A stretch of 15,231 nt of DNA, from assembly GCA_002417825.1 (NCBI GenBank), contig DICX01000063.1, positions 5,907 to 21,137 on the forward strand, read 5' to 3'. The stretch comes from Lactobacillus sp. UBA5815. GTDB lineage: Bacteria; Bacillota; Bacilli; Lactobacillales; Lactobacillaceae. The notes below the pieces were generated by a model. The model saw only the letters and a program-made list of their open reading frames with translations, searched no databases and was not told the DNA's origin. The stretch's first letter is position 1; every line of letters begins with the position of its first letter. This document shows positions 12,931 to 15,231 of this stretch, one piece after another. The translations under genes and the position numbers were made by a program.

Positions 12931-15231
12931 CTATTTTAAAACAACGATCGTCGCACCATTACCGCCCTCATTTGCGGGCGCATAATCGAACTGTTTGACG
13001 TGACGCGATTTTTTCAAATATTGCCAGACGCCATGACGAATCGCACCCGTTCCAATACCATGAATGATCAAAACCGTTTCAAGGCCCGCCAAAAGTGCGC
13101 CATCCAAGTAACGATCCAAATTTGCGATTGCTTCATCATACCGTTGACCACGCAGATCAAGCTGACTGTGAACACTGCTTCGTTTCAAAGTCCGTGTACT
13201 AGAAATGGGATGAGAAGTTTTCTTTTCAACTTTTTGACGATCGACCTTTTCCACATCGCGATCACTGACTTTTGCCTTGATGATGCCGATTTGAACTTCG
13301 AAATCATGTGGTCCCAATTGCTGTGTGATCGTTCCTGATTGTCCATAGGACAGCACTTTGACTTCATCGCCAACTTTGACTTCATGGCGCTTTTTTTCGC
13401 GTTTCAACACCTTATTCTCAGAAAGTCGTTCCGTTTGTTCTTGAAGTGCGTTGAAGGCGCCTTTTGCTGCAATCACTTGATTGGTTTTGACGGCAACGCC
13501 ATTTTGCGCTTGTGCTTCTAAACGATCAATGATCTTTTGAGCCTGTTGACGCCGTTTTTGAATAATCCGATCCGCTTTTTCTTGTGCAAAGGCCAGTTGT
13601 TGATCAACACGTTGTGCGTACCAATCCAAAGCTTGTTGCAATCGTTGCTGCAATTTTTGACTGCGGACAAGTCCTTCTTCTAATTGCTGCCGTTCATCCG
13701 TCACCGCTTTGGTTTGCGTATTCAGTTTGGCAATCATTTGATTGAGGTCAGAATCATCGTCTTTGATCAGTGCTTTTGCACGTGTGATCACTTCAGCAGA
13801 CATCCCTAAACGTCCAGCAATCGCAAAAGCATTACTTTCGCCAGGAATACCGATCTGCAGACGATATGTCGGTGACAATGTCTTAAGATCGAAAGCCATC
13901 GAGGCATTGATCGTACGCGGTTTATTGTAGCCATACAACTTTAATTCTGGATAATGGGTCGTCACTGCGATCTTTGCCTTTGAACGATGCAGCTCATCTA
14001 AGATTGCAATTGCCAGACTCGCCCCTTCTTCAGGGTCTGTACCCGCACCAAGCTCATCGATCAAGATCAAATCATGTGCATTCGCATGTGCCATGATATG
14101 AATGATGTTATCGATATGTGATGAAAATGTACTGAGCGACTGTTCGATTGATTGCTCATCCCCGATATCCGCATAAACCTGCTCAAAAACCGCAACACGA
14201 CTATCTTCATCAGCTGGGATGAAAAGACCAGATTGTGCCATCAACTCCAACAATCCCAATGTTTTCAAAGTCAGCGTCTTGCCGCCTGTATTGGGACCTG
14301 TGATGAGCATCGTGTCAAAAGACACTCCTAATTGAATGTCATTCGCAACCACCTTTTCAGGATCCAGCAAAGGATGACGTGCCTGGCGTAATTCAATCTC
14401 TCCTTGCACAGATAGTCTTGGCTCTGTTGCTTTCATCTCTTTAGCCAATTTGGCTTTAGCACTCATGAAATCTAATGCGGTCAGACTATTGGCGATTTTT
14501 AAGAGTTCTGTCTGTTCATCCGCAGCCAAAAGTGACAAATGATGCAAAATCTGATGGATTTCTTTTTTCTCATCTGCCAAAAGCCCTTGTTGACGGTTAT
14601 TCAGCCCTAGAACAGGCTCAGGCTCAATGAAGAGTGTTTGCCCACTCGCACTTTGATCATGGACGACACCACCAAATTTAGCGCGATAAGCAGCTTTGAC
14701 TGGCAAAACATAACGCGAATCACGAATCGTAATGATGTTTTCGGACAGATATTTTGCTTGATGTTGCAGATAATCATTCATTTTCTGCTTGACTTCAATC
14801 TCATTTGAGTTCAAGTCATGCCGAATCTGTGCCAAGCGCGAGGATGCCGTATCTAATAAAGTCCCATCGAATTCAAGCGACTTTTGCAAAGCATGAAACA
14901 ATTCTTTAGGAACGGATAGCGCTTTCAGCGACGTTTCAATCGCACTCATGTCTAGCTCACGTTCTGCAAGATCGGATGTAAAGTCAGTCACATTTTGTCC
15001 TAAAGTTAAAATCAACAAAAGGTTGCCTAGTTCTTGACGGTTGAGGTCTGCTCTGATTTTAAGCCGTTTGGCAACTGACGAAATATCATCGAAATTGGTT
15101 ATCGGAAGTGGCCCTTTGACACGTAAAATCGTTGCCAAGGCCAGCGTTTGCTTAAGCTGACGAGAGACTTCATCAAAGTCAGAGCTTGGTCTCAATTTTT
15201 GCGCCCAAGCTTTAGCAGGCTGCGTCACGGC
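12931..15231 (-). CDS. mutS2: Endonuclease MutS2 (partial, N-terminus cut by window edge)
   Basis: MutS2 is a MutS-like ATPase with a C-terminal Smr nuclease domain, linked to recombination control and, in B. subtilis, to splitting collided ribosomes (family knowledge). The frame runs through the right edge; about 22 N-terminal residues are missing (the family usually begins with a short helix before KLRPSSDFDEV). Counting from 15228, the MutS2-typical SGQTLFIEPE is at 195-204, Walker A GPNTGGKT at 311-318, the signature SIEQSLSTFSSH at 360-371, and Walker B LILIDE at 387-392. A Gln-rich coiled coil lies around 490-600 and the Smr domain in the last 75 residues, with LDLRGQ and HGIGTGAIR. The GTG at 15228 is internal. 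trxA follows after 78 bases. Confidence 0.96.
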   Translation of the reverse strand, partial: AVTQPAKAWAQKLRPSSDFDEVSRQLKQTLALATILRVKGPLPITNFDDISSVAKRLKIRADLNRQELGNLLLILTLGQNVTDFTSDLAERELDMSAIETSLKALSVPKELFHALQKSLEFDGTLLDTASSRLAQIRHDLNSNEIEVKQKMNDYLQHQAKYLSENIITIRDSRYVLPVKAAYRAKFGGVVHDQSASGQTLFIEPEPVLGLNNRQQGLLADEKKEIHQILHHLSLLAADEQTELLKIANSLTALDFMSAKAKLAKEMKATEPRLSVQGEIELRQARHPLLDPEKVVANDIQLGVSFDTMLITGPNTGGKTLTLKTLGLLELMAQSGLFIPADEDSRVAVFEQVYADIGDEQSIEQSLSTFSSHIDNIIHIMAHANAHDLILIDELGAGTDPEEGASLAIAILDELHRSKAKIAVTTHYPELKLYGYNKPRTINASMAFDLKTLSPTYRLQIGIPGESNAFAIAGRLGMSAEVITRAKALIKDDDSDLNQMIAKLNTQTKAVTDERQQLEEGLVRSQKLQQRLQQALDWYAQRVDQQLAFAQEKADRIIQKRRQQAQKIIDRLEAQAQNGVAVKTNQVIAAKGAFNALQEQTERLSENKVLKREKKRHEVKVGDEVKVLSYGQSGTITQQLGPHDFEVQIGIIKAKVSDRDVEKVDRQKVEKKTSHPISSTRTLKRSSVHSQLDLRGQRYDEAIANLDRYLDGALLAGLETVLIIHGIGTGAIRHGVWQYLKKSRHVKQFDYAPANEGGNGATIVVLK

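Noticed and set aside
15226..15228. GTG as the start of mutS2
   Set aside because: The frame is open to the edge (Ala codon before it) and known MutS2 proteins have about 22 more residues ahead of the KLRPSSDF segment.

Overview
The window looks like an ordinary, vertically inherited chromosomal core region of a low-GC Gram-positive bacterium, most likely Lactobacillaceae (Lactobacillus sensu lato). The evidence is divergent ccpA/pepQ with a cre site between them, a PepV dipeptidase, a pneumococcal-PBP1b-type class A PBP, and a mutS2 / trxA / yslB / murI / rdgB neighbourhood of the kind seen across Firmicutes. I see no insertion sequence, phage gene, CRISPR array, tRNA or rRNA, and no stretch over 300 bases without a gene. 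I did not find a convincing new multi-gene system. The unusual features are in regulation and gene junctions.

Layout. (1) 1-527, minus strand: an unrecognised small gene followed by the 5' part of a YunD-type metallophosphatase/5'-nucleotidase that runs off the left edge. (2) 581-6351, plus strand: an exported or membrane-tethered glycerophosphodiester phosphodiesterase with a C-terminal surface-type extension, pepV, and a class A penicillin-binding protein. (3) 6391-8779: ccpA (minus) and pepQ (plus) diverge from a shared intergenic region with one cre site, and both ends are closed by palindromic bidirectional terminators. (4) 8799-9625, minus strand: a DUF948 membrane coiled-coil protein followed by a YtxH-type membrane protein with an acidic tail, forming a two-gene operon. 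(5) 9739-10572, plus strand: a MscS-family channel whose 3' end overlaps rdgB by 35 bp. Its apparent terminator lies inside the rdgB coding sequence. (6) 10538-12007, minus strand: a murI-rdgB operon. (7) 12106-12504: yslB (DUF2507), ending at a terminator shared with trxA. (8) 12541-15231, minus strand: trxA with its own promoter, preceded by mutS2, which is cut by the right edge.

Together the genes cover cell-envelope building (PBP, glutamate racemase for D-Glu), osmotic safety (MscS), peptide and proline-dipeptide use (PepV, PepQ), carbon catabolite control (CcpA), nucleotide-pool cleaning (RdgB), thiol redox (TrxA), and DNA structure or ribosome rescue (MutS2). Most promoters I can place carry an extended -10 box beginning TGCTA. 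Starts were set by Shine-Dalgarno position. Several genes have longer in-frame upstream extensions that I rejected, and GTG or TTG starts are used by the first small gene, the PBP gene and rdgB.
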